Assembly (NCBI RefSeq): GCF_011301715.1
Contig: NZ_CP049870.1
Span: 1,612,001 to 1,676,000, forward strand
Direction of reading: 5' to 3'
DNA length: 64,000 nt
From: Sphingomonas sp. HDW15A
Lineage (GTDB): Bacteria > Pseudomonadota > Alphaproteobacteria > Sphingomonadales > Sphingomonadaceae
The notes under the pieces were generated by a model. The model ran no database searches. It saw only the letters and a list, made by a program, of their open reading frames with translations, and was not told the DNA's origin. How positions within the stretch are numbered: position 1 is the first letter of the stretch; every line of letters starts with the position of its first letter. Below are positions 40,967 to 49,872 of this stretch, in pieces. The translations under genes and the position numbers were made by a program.

Positions 40967-41748
40967 AGTCCCACCCCGATCATGCTCCCGCCGTCGACGA
41001 TCATCGTCTGGCCGGTCATGAAGGTCGATGCCGGCGACGCGAGGAAAACAGCCGCCCCGGCAATTTCATGCGGCTCGCCGATGCGCCGCAGCGGCGTGGT
41101 TCTTGTCACTGCCTTTAGCGTGTCCGGATTCTCCCAAAGGGCACGGGCGAAATCGGTCTTAACCAGCCCCGGTGCGATGCAGTTGACCCGCACCTGGCTC
41201 GGTCCGAACTCGGCAGCGAGGTTTCGCGCCAGTTGAAAGTCAGCAGCCTTCGACACGTTGTAGGCGCCGATCACGGTCGAGCTGGCAAGTCCTCCGATCG
41301 AGCTGACAATAACGATCGAGCCGCTTTTGCGCTCCTGCATTTCGGGCGCGACCATCCCGATCAGCCAATGGTTGGACAGCACGTTGTTGTCGAAGATCTT
41401 GCGGAACTGATCGTCGCTGATTCCCGCCATCGGCCCGTAATAGGGGTTGGACGCCGCGTTGCAGATCAAAACGTCGATCCGGCCAAAAGCCTTCCGGGTT
41501 TCATCGACGAGGTTCTGCAGCGCGGCCTTGTCGGAGATATTGGCAGCGACGGCGATGGCCGTCTCCTCCCGGTGCTCGGCGTTGATGGCAAGGGCGACCT
41601 CGTCGCACGCGTCCTGCTTGCGGCTTGAAATGACTACCTTCGCGCCATGCGCGGCGAGCGCCGAGGCGATGGCTAGCCCAATTCCGCGCGACGAACCGGT
41701 GACGATTGCCACCTTGCCGCTGAGGTCAAATAGCCGCGGTACGGTCAC
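40963..41748 (-). CDS. SDR family oxidoreductase
   Basis: Short-chain dehydrogenase of 261 residues. It has TGSSRGIG near 17-24 with SSRK after beta-2, suggesting NADP(H) preference; [11 protein letters not shown] in place of the usual NNAG; catalytic Ser in IVSSIGG; and Tyr/Lys in AYNVSKAAD. The end [12 protein letters not shown] is typical. It differs clearly from the adjacent SDR, so the two probably act at different steps. It overlaps the flanking genes by four bases on each side. Confidence 0.93.
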   Translation of the reverse strand: MTVPRLFDLSGKVAIVTGSSRGIGLAIASALAAHGAKVVISSRKQDACDEVALAINAEHREETAIAVAANISDKAALQNLVDETRKAFGRIDVLICNAASNPYYGPMAGISDDQFRKIFDNNVLSNHWLIGMVAPEMQERKSGSIVIVSSIGGLASSTVIGAYNVSKAADFQLARNLAAEFGPSQVRVNCIAPGLVKTDFARALWENPDTLKAVTRTTPLRRIGEPHEIAGAAVFLASPASTFMTGQTMIVDGGSMIGVGL

Positions 41749-42992
41749 GCCAGCGCTTCCGCATGCTTGGCGAATTCGATCAGCGCGATCGCCCGGTTAT
41801 GCACCTCGTCCGGCCCGTCGGCGAGACGCAGCGTGCGAATTCCGGCCCAGCTCGCCGCCAGCGGCGTGTCCTGCGACACACCCGCACCGCCGAACGCCTG
41901 AATGGCGTCGTCGATGACTGCAAGCGCCATTCGCGGCGCCTTGACCTTGATCATTGCAATCTCGGCCTTCGCCGCCTTGTTGCCTGCCTTGTCCATCAAG
42001 TCGGCCGCCTTGAGACAAAGCAGTCGCGTGCAGTCGATCTCGATCCGCGCCTCGGCAACGCGCTGCTCCCAGATGCTGTGCTCGGCAATGCGCTTGCCGA
42101 AGGCGGTGCGCGACTGGAGGCGGCGGCACATCAGCCCGAGCGCTTCCTCGGCGGCGCCGATGGTCCGCATGCAATGATGGATCCGGCCGGGTCCAAGCCT
42201 CCCTTGCGCGATTTCGAACCCCCTGCCCTCACCGAGCAGCAGGTTGTCCGCCGGAACGCGAACATCCCTCAGGCTGATTTCCATGTGGCCATGCGGCGCA
42301 TCGTCATAGCCGTAGACGGTCAGCGCGCGGTGGACGGTGATTCCGTCGGCATCCATTGGCACGAGGATCATCGACTGCTGGGCGTGCTTGCGCGCTTCCG
42401 TGTCGGTCTTGCCCATCAGGATGGCGACCTTGCATCGTGGGTCGCCCGCGCCGCTCGACCACCATTTGCGGCCATTGATGACGTAATGGTCGCCATCACG
42501 GTCGATCCGGCATTCGATGTTTGTCGCGTCCGATGAAGCCACGCCCGGCTCGGTCATCAGGAAGGCCGAGCGGATTTCGCCGCGCATGAGAGGCGCCAGC
42601 CATGCGTCCTTTTGCGCGTGCGTGCCGTAGCGGTGGAGCACTTCCATGTTGCCGGTGTCGGGCGCGGAGCAGTTGAACACCTCGCTCGACCACAGGATGC
42701 GGCCCATTTCCTCCGCGCACAACGCATATTCGAGGTTGGTGAGCTGCTCGCCCTCAAATTCGAAACTCTCATCAACATGCTGGAGTGCGCCGCCCGGCGG
42801 CATGAACAGGTTCCAGAGGCCGGCCGCCTTGGCCTTCGGCTTCAGGCCCTCAATCAGGTCGAGCGGCTGCCAGCGGTCGCCGCTTTCGATCTCGGTCTTG
42901 TAGTCCGCGACTCGCGGCCGAACGTGATCGTCAATGAACTGCCTCACGCGGTCGCGGAAGAAAGCCTGCCGTTCCGTAAGGTCAAAATCCAC
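41745..42992 (-). CDS. Acyl-CoA dehydrogenase (ACAD10/11-like)
   Basis: FAD-dependent acyl-CoA dehydrogenase of 415 residues that introduces the alpha-beta double bond. It contains [17 protein letters not shown] (FAD/substrate loop), [11 protein letters not shown], and the C-terminal [14 protein letters not shown] with [15 protein letters not shown], diagnostic of the ACAD10/11-like branch of bacterial long enzymes. GTG at 42992 is the best start, with GGGAG eight bases upstream and VDFDLTERQ matching the family N-terminus; the TTG at 43034 is rejected. It is the first gene of the - strand acyl-CoA operon and is divergent from a second pair of dehydrogenases. Confidence 0.92.
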   Translation of the reverse strand: MDFDLTERQAFFRDRVRQFIDDHVRPRVADYKTEIESGDRWQPLDLIEGLKPKAKAAGLWNLFMPPGGALQHVDESFEFEGEQLTNLEYALCAEEMGRILWSSEVFNCSAPDTGNMEVLHRYGTHAQKDAWLAPLMRGEIRSAFLMTEPGVASSDATNIECRIDRDGDHYVINGRKWWSSGAGDPRCKVAILMGKTDTEARKHAQQSMILVPMDADGITVHRALTVYGYDDAPHGHMEISLRDVRVPADNLLLGEGRGFEIAQGRLGPGRIHHCMRTIGAAEEALGLMCRRLQSRTAFGKRIAEHSIWEQRVAEARIEIDCTRLLCLKAADLMDKAGNKAAKAEIAMIKVKAPRMALAVIDDAIQAFGGAGVSQDTPLAASWAGIRTLRLADGPDEVHNRAIALIEFAKHAEALA

Positions 42993-43070
42993 TGCGCCGT
43001 CTCCCGCTTGCAAGGGCACTGGGTCTCGTTCCAAAACGGGCTAGGACTCTGACTGGCGAAGGGCAAGACC

Positions 43071-44222
43071 ATGGCGGACATCGAACAATTCCGGACTGAA
43101 ACCCGCGCCTGGCTTGAGGCGAACTGCCCGACTGAAATGCGAACGCCGATGCGCGGCGAAAAGGACATGTGCTGGGGCGGGCGCAACTGGACCTTCCAGT
43201 CGGACGCGCAGAAGCAATGGCTCGAGGCGATGGCAGGGCGTGGCTGGACCGTGCCGGACTGGCCCAAGGATTATGGCGGTGGCGGGCTAAGTCCGGCCGA
43301 GACCAAGATCCTGGAAGAGGAAATGGCAGCAATCGGCGCGCGTTCCCCGCTCACGAGCTTCGGGATCTCGATGCTCGGGCCGGCGCTGCTGAAATATGGG
43401 ACGGAGGAGCAGAAAAAGCGCTTCCTTCCCGAGATCGCCCTCGGCGAGATCCGCTGGTGCCAGGGTTATTCGGAGCCGGGCGCCGGAAGCGACCTCGCCG
43501 GCCTTCAATCGAAATGCGAAGACAAGGGCGACCACTGGCTGGTTAACGGCCAGAAGGTATGGACCTCCTACGCCGATCAGGCCGACTGGATCTTTTGCCT
43601 CGTCCGCACCTCCAGCGAGAGCAAGCACGGCGGGATCAGCTTCCTGCTGTTCGACATGGAAAGCCCCGGCGTTTCGACCAAGCCAATCCTTTTGATCAGC
43701 GGCAGCTCGCCTTTCTGCGAGACGTTTTTCGACGACGTGAAGGTGCCGAAGGACCAGGTTGTCGGCGAGGTCAACAAAGGCTGGGACGTGGCGAAATACC
43801 TTCTCGGCCACGAGCGCGAGATGATTAGCGGAATGGGGCTTGGCGGGAGCGGCTCCCTTGGGGCTGCGGTTGGGCCGGTCGATGACCCGCTGCTCCGCGC
43901 CGAGATCGCCAACTTCGACGTCGACTCCATCGCTTTCTCGGCGATGAGCGAGCGTTTCATCGACCAGTTGAAGGCCGGCGAGGCGCATCCCGCCATGCCG
44001 TCGATGATGAAATATGCCGGAACCGAGCTCAACAAGCGCCGCCACGAGCTGCTGATGGCCGCTGGCGGCTCGGACGCGCTGGAGTGGGACAGCGAGCGTT
44101 CGAAGGGCGGCAAGGCCGCGCGCGACTGGCTCCGCACCAAGGCCAATTCTATCGAGGGTGGGACGAGCGAGGTCCAGCTCGGGATCGTCTCCAAGCACAT
44201 CCTCCAGTTGCCGGGAGCCTGA
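43071..44222 (+). CDS. Acyl-CoA dehydrogenase, subunit 1 of a pair
   Basis: Acyl-CoA dehydrogenase of 383 residues. Family landmarks are WPKDYGGGGLSPAE, CQGYSEPGAGSDLAGL, GQKVWTSYADQADW and the C-terminal SIEGGTSEVQLGIVSKHIL. At the site where medium-chain enzymes hold the catalytic Glu (YEGT), this protein reads EGGT, so the base is shifted or supplied elsewhere. The next gene (four bases later) encodes a second, shorter dehydrogenase. Such adjacent pairs form alpha2beta2 heterotetramers in steroid and bulky-CoA catabolism; this is inferred from arrangement only. It is divergent from the - strand operon across a 78-bp shared promoter. Confidence 0.92.
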   Translation: MADIEQFRTETRAWLEANCPTEMRTPMRGEKDMCWGGRNWTFQSDAQKQWLEAMAGRGWTVPDWPKDYGGGGLSPAETKILEEEMAAIGARSPLTSFGISMLGPALLKYGTEEQKKRFLPEIALGEIRWCQGYSEPGAGSDLAGLQSKCEDKGDHWLVNGQKVWTSYADQADWIFCLVRTSSESKHGGISFLLFDMESPGVSTKPILLISGSSPFCETFFDDVKVPKDQVVGEVNKGWDVAKYLLGHEREMISGMGLGGSGSLGAAVGPVDDPLLRAEIANFDVDSIAFSAMSERFIDQLKAGEAHPAMPSMMKYAGTELNKRRHELLMAAGGSDALEWDSERSKGGKAARDWLRTKANSIEGGTSEVQLGIVSKHILQLPGA

Positions 44223-44226
44223 GGCG

Positions 44227-45357
44227 ATGATGACGCTTAACGACGACCAGCGCATGCTCGCCGACACCGTCGCGCCGTTCATGGCCGAGGAAGGCACGAT
44301 TTCGAAGCAGCTTCGCCACTGGCGCGACACCGGCTGCACCGACGGCTTCGGTACTGCCCTGTGGAAACAGTTCGCGGAGCTGGGCCTCACCGGCATCCTC
44401 ATCCCCGAGGCACAGGGCGGCGCGGGACTAGGCCAGGTCGAGGCCAATGTCGTTCTCGAGGAGATCGGCCGCAACCTGACGCCCTCCCCGTTCCTGACGA
44501 CTGCGGTCGCGGCCGTGCGCGCGCTCGAAGGCTCCGCGCAGGCCGAGCGCTGGTTCCCCGGCATCGTCGCGGGCGAGACGGTCGCGGCGCTGGCGATCGA
44601 CGAGGGCAAGCGCCACGATCCGGCCGCCACAACCCTTGAAGCGAAGCGACAGGGCAATGGCTTCGTCCTCAATGGCGCCAAGCAGTTCGTCGTTCACGGC
44701 AACAGCGCGGACGTGATTCTGGTCGCCGCGCGCACCGCTGGCGCTCCGGGCGAAACGGAAGGCCTCACGCTCTTCGCCGTCGAGAAAAGTTCGAGCGGCC
44801 TGGCGCTTGAAAATCTCACCATGGCGGACAGCAGCAAGGCGGCTCGGCTGACGCTTGACGATGTGGCGGTCGATTCCGATGCGGTGATCGGTGAGGTCGA
44901 CGGCGGCTGGGCGCCGCTCACCCGCGCCCTGAACGCCGGCCGCACCGGTGCCGCGGCCGAGCTTACCGGGGTCGCTGCCGGAGCAACCGCGATGACGGTC
45001 GATTACCTGAAGCAGCGCAAGCAGTTCGGGCGGCTGATCGGCGAGTTCCAGGCGCTCCAGCACCGTGCCGCCCACCTCTATGGCGAAATCGAAATTGCCC
45101 GCGCCGCCGCGCTCAAGGCCGCGCAACTGCTCGATTGCGGTGACGACAAGGCCGCGCTTCTCGTCGCCGTCGCCAAGGCCAAGGCCGGCAAAGTCGCGCG
45201 TCTCGCCGTCCAGGAGGGCGTGCAGATGCATGGCGGCATCGGCATGACCGACGAGCATGACATCGGCCTCTACATGAAGCGGCAGGCTGTGCTGGACGAG
45301 TTGTTCGGCGGCCCGCGCTTCCATGCGGGCGAAGTGGCAAGGCTCAGCGGCTACTAA
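44227..45357 (+). CDS. Acyl-CoA dehydrogenase, subunit 2 of a pair
   Basis: Acyl-CoA dehydrogenase-fold protein of 376 residues. It shows LIPEAQGGAGLGQVEAN, RKQFGRLIGEFQALQH and MHGGIGMTDEHDIGLYMKR, the last being typical of the beta-type partner in heteromeric enzymes. The canonical YEGT-type catalytic segment is absent at the C-terminus (it ends FHAGEVARLSGY), which supports a non-catalytic or half-site subunit. The first of two adjacent ATGs is taken; the second (44230) has better spacing from GAGG. It overlaps the convergent thioesterase gene by four bases. Confidence 0.9.
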   Translation: MMTLNDDQRMLADTVAPFMAEEGTISKQLRHWRDTGCTDGFGTALWKQFAELGLTGILIPEAQGGAGLGQVEANVVLEEIGRNLTPSPFLTTAVAAVRALEGSAQAERWFPGIVAGETVAALAIDEGKRHDPAATTLEAKRQGNGFVLNGAKQFVVHGNSADVILVAARTAGAPGETEGLTLFAVEKSSSGLALENLTMADSSKAARLTLDDVAVDSDAVIGEVDGGWAPLTRALNAGRTGAAAELTGVAAGATAMTVDYLKQRKQFGRLIGEFQALQHRAAHLYGEIEIARAAALKAAQLLDCGDDKAALLVAVAKAKAGKVARLAVQEGVQMHGGIGMTDEHDIGLYMKRQAVLDELFGGPRFHAGEVARLSGY

Positions 45358-45731
45358 GGCCGCTCAAGCAGGAAGGTGATCCGCGCCGTCGCTACCGGCT
45401 TTGCGCGGTCGGTTTGCCACGCAACGGCATCGACATTTGCGATCCGATTGCCGAGCCGCTCGATGACGCCGTCACAATGGGTGTCCCCTCTCGCTGCGCC
45501 CGCCCCGCGAAGATAGTCGACCGTGATCGTGACCGGTTTCATGGTGACGCGTTCGTCATCGATCGCCAGCCTAAGCCTTTCGAATGCCGCGAACTCCAGC
45601 AATCCAGCGATCGCGCCCCCGTGCAGGTAGCCCGGTCGGCCGATCACATTTTCGTGAAAAGGCATGGTGAAGTGGCCGTGCTCGCCCCGCGCAAGCTGGA
45701 GCAATCGGCCGTAGGGAGGAAGGTCGGTCAC
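45354..45731 (-). CDS. PaaI-like hotdog-fold thioesterase
   Basis: A 125-residue hotdog-fold protein of the PaaI/4HBT group, which hydrolyses acyl-CoA or aryl-CoA thioesters. The helix-capping motif NVIGRPGYLHGGAIAGLLEF (about 28-47) has the Asn and HGG expected of the active site, and VDYLRGA lies in the central sheet. It probably releases CoA from dead-end intermediates of the neighbouring acyl-CoA pathway. It converges with the dehydrogenase gene (4-base overlap) and is cotranscribable with the tiny membrane protein upstream. Confidence 0.88.
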   Translation of the reverse strand: MTDLPPYGRLLQLARGEHGHFTMPFHENVIGRPGYLHGGAIAGLLEFAAFERLRLAIDDERVTMKPVTITVDYLRGAGAARGDTHCDGVIERLGNRIANVDAVAWQTDRAKPVATARITFLLERP

Positions 45732-45762
45732 CGCGCTTCCCTAGCGCGGCAAGATCGGTCGG

Positions 45763-45915
45763 TCAGCCCCGGGCCTTGTAGCTCGCGACGCAGCCGAGGA
45801 TGAAGCTGGTGATGAGCGCAAGCTGGACCTTTCCGGTTGGATCGGACCAGCCGAAATAGTTGGAGCCGAAGCCCACCAGCATCACGAACATCGCCAATGA
45901 TAACGCTGCAGCCAT
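45763..45915 (-). CDS. Small membrane protein, hypothetical
   Basis: A 50-residue protein beginning MAAALSLAMFVMLVGFGSNY. Two hydrophobic segments (about 3-20 and 30-44) are separated by a short polar loop (WSDPTGK), and the end is basic (SYKARG), so a two-span inner-membrane hairpin is likely. A strong GGGGAGG lies five bases before the ATG. It is too short for ordinary ORF calling. It lies 31 bases upstream of the thioesterase on the same strand. No family recognised. Confidence 0.7.
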   Translation of the reverse strand: MAAALSLAMFVMLVGFGSNYFGWSDPTGKVQLALITSFILGCVASYKARG

Positions 45916-46073
45916 AGGTCCTCCCCACGTGCGAGAAAATCGGAGACGCCGACGCCGATGGACTCGCGCAGACGGACAATCGGCAATGTTGGTTAAGATG
46001 GGGTAAAAACTTGCTCCGCCGGGTCCAAGCCGTCATAGGGCCGCCAAATGCCGGAAGCAGGAAAATCGCACCG

Positions 46074-46307
46074 ATGAAAGCACGTGTCTTCGTCACTCTG
46101 AAGCCTGGCGTGCTCGACCCGCAGGGCAAGGCCATTCACCATGCGCTGGAAGGACTCGGCTTCGACGGAGTCAACGACGTTCGGGCCGGCAAACTGATTG
46201 AACTCGACCTTGCCGAAGGAACCAGCGACGAGGCGATTGCGGACATGTGCCGCAAACTGCTGGCCAACACGGTCATCGAGAATTTCAAGATCGAGCGGGC
46301 GGCATGA
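46074..46307 (+). CDS. purS: Phosphoribosylformylglycinamidine synthase subunit PurS
   Basis: A 77-residue subunit of the three-part FGAM synthase (PurLQS), step four of purine synthesis. It begins [20 protein letters not shown] and contains the conserved [16 protein letters not shown] and [13 protein letters not shown] segments of PurS. ATG 46074 is chosen from the family N-terminus. It overlaps purQ by four bases (ATGA). purL, the synthetase itself, is not in this window. The 158 bases before it (45916-46073) hold no gene. Confidence 0.95.
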   Translation: MKARVFVTLKPGVLDPQGKAIHHALEGLGFDGVNDVRAGKLIELDLAEGTSDEAIADMCRKLLANTVIENFKIERAA

Positions 46308-46969
46308 ACAGCGCGGTCATCGTCTTTCCCGGTTCCAACTGCGACCGCGACCTGGCGACGGCGATCAAGATGGTAACTGGCAAGGCGCCGGCGATGGTCT
46401 GGCACCGCGAGACCGAGCTTCCCGCCGGAACCGACTTCGTCGCCGTGCCCGGCGGCTTTTCCTACGGGGATTACCTTCGTTCCGGCGCAATGGCCGCGAG
46501 AAGCCCGATCATGCGGGCTGTTGCCGACTCGGCCGGCAGGGAGGTGCCGGTGCTTGGCATTTGCAACGGCTTCCAGGTCCTGACGGAGGCGGGCCTGCTT
46601 CCCGGCGCGCTGATGCGCAATGCGGGTCTTCACTTCGTGTGCCGGACTGTCGGGCTGAAGGTCGAAAACAGCCAGTCGCTCTTCACATCGGCCTATCGCT
46701 CCAGCGAAGAGATTGCGGTGCCGGTTGCCCATCATGACGGGAATTTCCAGGCGGACGCCGAGACATTGGACCGGCTCGAAGGCGACGGCCGGGTCGCGTT
46801 TCGCTACACCGAAGAGGTCAACGGCTCGGCACGAAACATCGCGGGCATCCTCAATGCGCAGGGCAATGTGCTGGGCATGATGCCGCATCCGGAGAGAGTC
46901 ATTGAGGCTGCGCACGGCGGCACCGACGGGCGCCGCCTGTTCGAAGGGCTGCTGGAAGCTGTTGCCTAG
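46304..46969 (+). CDS. purQ: Phosphoribosylformylglycinamidine synthase subunit PurQ (glutaminase)
   Basis: Class I glutamine amidotransferase subunit of FGAM synthase; 221 residues. It supplies ammonia from glutamine to PurL. The nucleophilic cysteine is in [14 protein letters not shown] (about residue 86), and the His-Glu pair is in [10 protein letters not shown] near the C-terminus. The N-terminal [13 protein letters not shown] is the family signature. It is translationally coupled to purS and ends in a four-base overlap with the convergent small exported protein. Confidence 0.96.
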   Translation: MNSAVIVFPGSNCDRDLATAIKMVTGKAPAMVWHRETELPAGTDFVAVPGGFSYGDYLRSGAMAARSPIMRAVADSAGREVPVLGICNGFQVLTEAGLLPGALMRNAGLHFVCRTVGLKVENSQSLFTSAYRSSEEIAVPVAHHDGNFQADAETLDRLEGDGRVAFRYTEEVNGSARNIAGILNAQGNVLGMMPHPERVIEAAHGGTDGRRLFEGLLEAVA

Positions 46970-47181
46970 CGCCCGCGCCTGAGGGCGATCGGCTGGCAGC
47001 CGATATTGCTCGGCGGCAAGAAGCAGTGGAACGCGCGATCTGGGCCCGGCGCGTCATTGACGACGACCTTGCGCTCCAGCGTCATCGGGTTGGTGTAAAC
47101 GATCACCGTATCCGCCTGGGCCATACTCGGCCACGCAGCCGCGGAAACGGCAAACGCCAAGCTTCGAGCGATCCATTTCAT
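46966..47181 (-). CDS. Small hypothetical exported protein
   Basis: A 71-residue protein with a Sec signal peptide ([20 protein letters not shown], cleaved after AQA). The short mature part has [14 protein letters not shown] and two cysteines ([14 protein letters not shown]) that could form a disulfide. No family recognised. The frame is supported by the clean signal peptide and by sitting exactly between purQ (4-base overlap of stops) and the tRNA promoter region; there is no strong Shine-Dalgarno sequence. Confidence 0.6.
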   Translation of the reverse strand: MKWIARSLAFAVSAAAWPSMAQADTVIVYTNPMTLERKVVVNDAPGPDRAFHCFLPPSNIGCQPIALRRGR

Positions 47182-47288
47182 CAGCAGGCCCCTTTAATTA
47201 ACGGCAAGTTTCCGCCTTTTCGGGTGAATTGTCCATGAATGAAAAGCTTTTGGCGGCTCCCTCCATTGTCGCTAGGAGAGGCCCGCGC

Positions 47289-47365
47289 GCGCCCGTAGCT
47301 CAGTTGGATAGAGCACGTGCCTTCTAAGCATGAGGTCGCTGGTTCGAATCCAGCCGGGCGCGCCA
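47289..47365 (+). tRNA. tRNA-Arg (anticodon TCT)
   Basis: A complete cloverleaf: acceptor GCGCCCG / CGGGCGC, D-arm GCTC-AGTTGGATA-GAGC, anticodon loop CTTCTAA (TCT), T-arm GCTGG-TTCGAAT-CCAGC, discriminator G and encoded CCA. It reads the rare AGA codon, so it is probably the only such tRNA in this GC-rich genome. Confidence 0.97.
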
Positions 47366-47487
47366 ATTCTTGCGCAAGGCGTTTCGACCTACCATGGGTA
47401 TTCTCGTCGTGGCGTTGTTAAGGGCTTTGAACGAGCCTATGATCTGGAGCGTCAGTTAGGAGTACCGACAAGAAATAGGAGGCCCAG

Positions 47488-47883
47488 ATGCGTTTGCCCC
47501 TGCTCCTAGTTTCCGCGCTGCTCTTCGCAGTTCCTCTGGGCGCCCAGCCGGTCGACTGGTCGAACGCCAAGGTGGTGGACGTCGAACTATCGAACTACGC
47601 GTTCTCGCCGACCACTCTCACCCTTCAGCACGGCGTTCCCTACAGGCTTCATATCGTCAACAAAGCTGGGGGCAGCCACAACTTCCTGGCCAGGACCTTC
47701 TTCGCGCAGGCGACGCTCGACCCTTCAAGCAGCGCGGTCGTCAAAAAGGGCGGGGTTGAGCTTGGCGGCGGGGAAAGCGCGGACGTACGCCTGATTGCAC
47801 CGCAACCCGGCACGTTCGACGTTCACTGTTCGCATTTCATGCATTCCTCCTTCGGCATGAAGGGCACGATCGTCGTTCAGTGA
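47488..47883 (+). CDS. Cupredoxin-domain periplasmic protein
   Basis: A 131-residue exported blue-copper-like protein. The signal peptide is cleaved after LGAQ (residue 20). The type 1 copper ligand set is visible: His64 in GGSHNF, Cys114, His119 and Met124 in the spacing C-x4-H-x4-M (HCSHFMHSSFGM). It is therefore likely a small electron-transfer or copper-binding protein; partner unknown. AGGAGG sits six bases before the ATG. The next small secreted protein begins 83 bases downstream. Confidence 0.85.
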   Translation: MRLPLLLVSALLFAVPLGAQPVDWSNAKVVDVELSNYAFSPTTLTLQHGVPYRLHIVNKAGGSHNFLARTFFAQATLDPSSSAVVKKGGVELGGGESADVRLIAPQPGTFDVHCSHFMHSSFGMKGTIVVQ

Positions 47884-47966
47884 GTCCCGATTATCCAATC
47901 CTGACTAGTGGTCGTTATGCCGCCAGGGAGGACATCGCGCCGAGGGCTTTCTTCCGGCCTGGTGTC

Positions 47967-48209
47967 ATGCGCTGCTACCTGACGTTGCTGGCCATCGTCG
48001 CCGTGCCTGGCGCGGCCATTGCCGCGAACGATCCTGGCAAGAAGGCTTGTGCGCAAGAAGCGCGGCGCTTGTGTCCAGCCGAAATGAAAACCTTGAGCAG
48101 AAAGAAGGTCGAAGCCTGCATGATCGTCAAGATCGAGCAAACGTCGCCCGTTTGCCGATCGACGATGCTAAGGATCAAGGCGGAGCGCGAAGCGATCGTT
48201 AAGCGCTGA
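47967..48209 (+). CDS. Small exported cysteine-rich repeat protein
   Basis: An 80-residue exported protein. A signal peptide (MRCYLTLLAIVAVPGAAIA) is followed by ACAQEARRLCPAEM, then CMIVKIEQTSPVC, the spacing of a single Cys-rich GLG1-type repeat (C-x7-C-x14-C-x11-C). Function unknown. The ATG at 47967 is chosen for the signal peptide; a GTG-type start at 47880 overlapping the cupredoxin gene would add 29 unlikely residues. It overlaps the convergent methyltransferase gene by 11 bases. Confidence 0.6.
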   Translation: MRCYLTLLAIVAVPGAAIAANDPGKKACAQEARRLCPAEMKTLSRKKVEACMIVKIEQTSPVCRSTMLRIKAEREAIVKR

Positions 48210-48705
48210 GGTGGTCGCGCGTCCCGTAAAGGACCCGGTTTTCCGTCCGGATCCTCACGCTCAGCATCGTGGCATTAAGCAGCGTGAAGATCACGGCCAC
48301 CCACACCAGTCCGAACATCAGCGGCAGCACGGCGATTTCGGCAATGACTACGGCGTAATTGGGGTGCCGCACGAAACGGAACGGTCCGGTTTTCACTAGC
48401 GGCGCCTTTGGCATGACGATGATCCGCGTTGTCCAGCGCCTTCCGAGTGTCATGAGCACCCAAACACGAAAAACCTGGAGCACCGCGTAGGTTGCGAGCA
48501 GGGGCAAGCTGACCGGGCGACCACCTGCTGTTGCCCACAGAGTCGCCAGCCAAGCGGCGTGCATCGCCACCATAATGGGATAATGGACCGCGCCCGCTTC
48601 ATAAGCGCCGGCCGCAAGCAACCTTGCCGTGTTCCGCCGGTCGATCGCCAGTTCCGCCAATCGCTGCACCGTCACGAACGCGAGGATGACGTAGGCCCAG
48701 TTCAT
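48199..48705 (-). CDS. Isoprenylcysteine carboxyl methyltransferase (ICMT) family protein
   Basis: A 168-residue membrane methyltransferase with about four to five spans. The SAM-binding core of the ICMT/phospholipid methyltransferase family is present: GPFRFVRHPNYAVVIAEI near 112-130, followed by a glutamate-containing end (RIRTENRVLYG). Its start overlaps the stop of the polyketide synthase gene (ATGA). In Streptomyces a type III PKS (SrsA) is paired with an ICMT-like O-methyltransferase (SrsB) acting on alkylresorcinols, so methylation of the polyketide is the likely job. Bacteria lack prenylated CaaX proteins, so the family name is not the function. Confidence 0.88.
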   Translation of the reverse strand: MNWAYVILAFVTVQRLAELAIDRRNTARLLAAGAYEAGAVHYPIMVAMHAAWLATLWATAGGRPVSLPLLATYAVLQVFRVWVLMTLGRRWTTRIIVMPKAPLVKTGPFRFVRHPNYAVVIAEIAVLPLMFGLVWVAVIFTLLNATMLSVRIRTENRVLYGTRDHLSA

Positions 48706-49751
48706 GCCGTGCACCGCAGCGTGAGGAGAGACGCCGTGAACCCCGGTCCGAGTGCGTTGAGCGCCGACGACCCGGGCAATTCCGCGGCGCGGCAACGCTC
48801 CAGCACGAACAGGACCGTCGGAGCCGACATGTTGCCATGATCGCGCAAGACCTCACGCTCATGGTCCAGAGCCCCCGGTGCGAGGGCCAATGCGTCCTCG
48901 ATAGCGCTGACCACCTTCGCCCCGCCGGGATGGCAGATGAAACGCTCGATATCGCCAATAACGAGGCCCTGCGTTGCCAGCATTTCGCTCACCGCCTGTC
49001 GCATCTCACGCCTCGCGAAACCCGGTATCGCGCGGTTGAGAACGACGCCAAAGCCGGTCGGCTCGGCCTGCCAACCCATGATGTCCAGCGTGTCATTCCA
49101 CGTCTTCTCGGCGCTTCCTTCGATCTTCGCAAAGCCGCCCTCGCCGCTGCGCACGATGCACGCGGCCGCACCGTCGCCGAACAAGGCGGTTGACACGAGA
49201 TCGGACTTGTCTGCGTTCGCGGTGCGAAGAGCGAGGCTGCACAATTCGACCGTCACGAAAAGGACCGTCCTCCCCGGCGCTGCCCCGGCAATTTTGCTTG
49301 CGAGAGCGAGCCCAGTCACCCCTCCGGCGCAGCCCAGCCCGAATATCGGCACGCGAGCCACGTCCGTGCGAAACGGCAGTCGTGCCATCGCTCGGGCTTC
49401 TAGGCTCGGCGTAGCGATGCCGGTCGAGGAGACGGTGACGATGGCATCGATGTCTTCCGCCCGAAGCTTCGCTTCGTCGAGCGCTCTCGCCGCGACTTCG
49501 ACGAACAAGTCCAGGGCGACATCGAGATAGACGTCCGTTCGCTCCTGAAAGCTGCGTTCGACAAAGTACCATTCGGCCGGCATCGCGATCTGCCGGTTCT
49601 CGATCCCGGCATTGGCATAAACAGCGGCGAGCCGGTCGAAGTCTTGGAATTTGTTCCCGATCAGCTCGCGGGCCGCCGCCAGCGCGTCGCTCTGGGAAAG
49701 CACGTTGCGTGGCGTTCCGGTCGCAAGAGAAAGGATGGAAACCGATTTCAT
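48702..49751 (-). CDS. Type III polyketide synthase
   Basis: Chalcone-synthase-fold enzyme of 349 residues, making alkylresorcinols, alkylpyrones or phloroglucinol-type products from acyl-CoA starters and malonyl-CoA. The catalytic triad is complete: Cys141 in FGLGCAGGVTG, His274 in FICHPGGAKV, and Asn307 in DHGNMSAPTV. GDGAAACIV and PGFTASLL are family landmarks. The starter and chain length cannot be read reliably from sequence. ATG 49751 is chosen from the family N-terminus. It is coupled to the ICMT-like gene, with an efflux pump divergent from it. Confidence 0.94.
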   Translation of the reverse strand: MKSVSILSLATGTPRNVLSQSDALAAARELIGNKFQDFDRLAAVYANAGIENRQIAMPAEWYFVERSFQERTDVYLDVALDLFVEVAARALDEAKLRAEDIDAIVTVSSTGIATPSLEARAMARLPFRTDVARVPIFGLGCAGGVTGLALASKIAGAAPGRTVLFVTVELCSLALRTANADKSDLVSTALFGDGAAACIVRSGEGGFAKIEGSAEKTWNDTLDIMGWQAEPTGFGVVLNRAIPGFARREMRQAVSEMLATQGLVIGDIERFICHPGGAKVVSAIEDALALAPGALDHEREVLRDHGNMSAPTVLFVLERCRAAELPGSSALNALGPGFTASLLTLRCTA

Positions 49752-49872
49752 TGCAGCATCCGTCCTTATAGACAGGTGGACCGGAGAAAACGGTTCAGTG
49801 TTCCAACGAAACCCAATTCCCGACGTTCCCATTGTTAGCCGTGCCGAGCGTTGAAGGACATTCGAAACGCAG

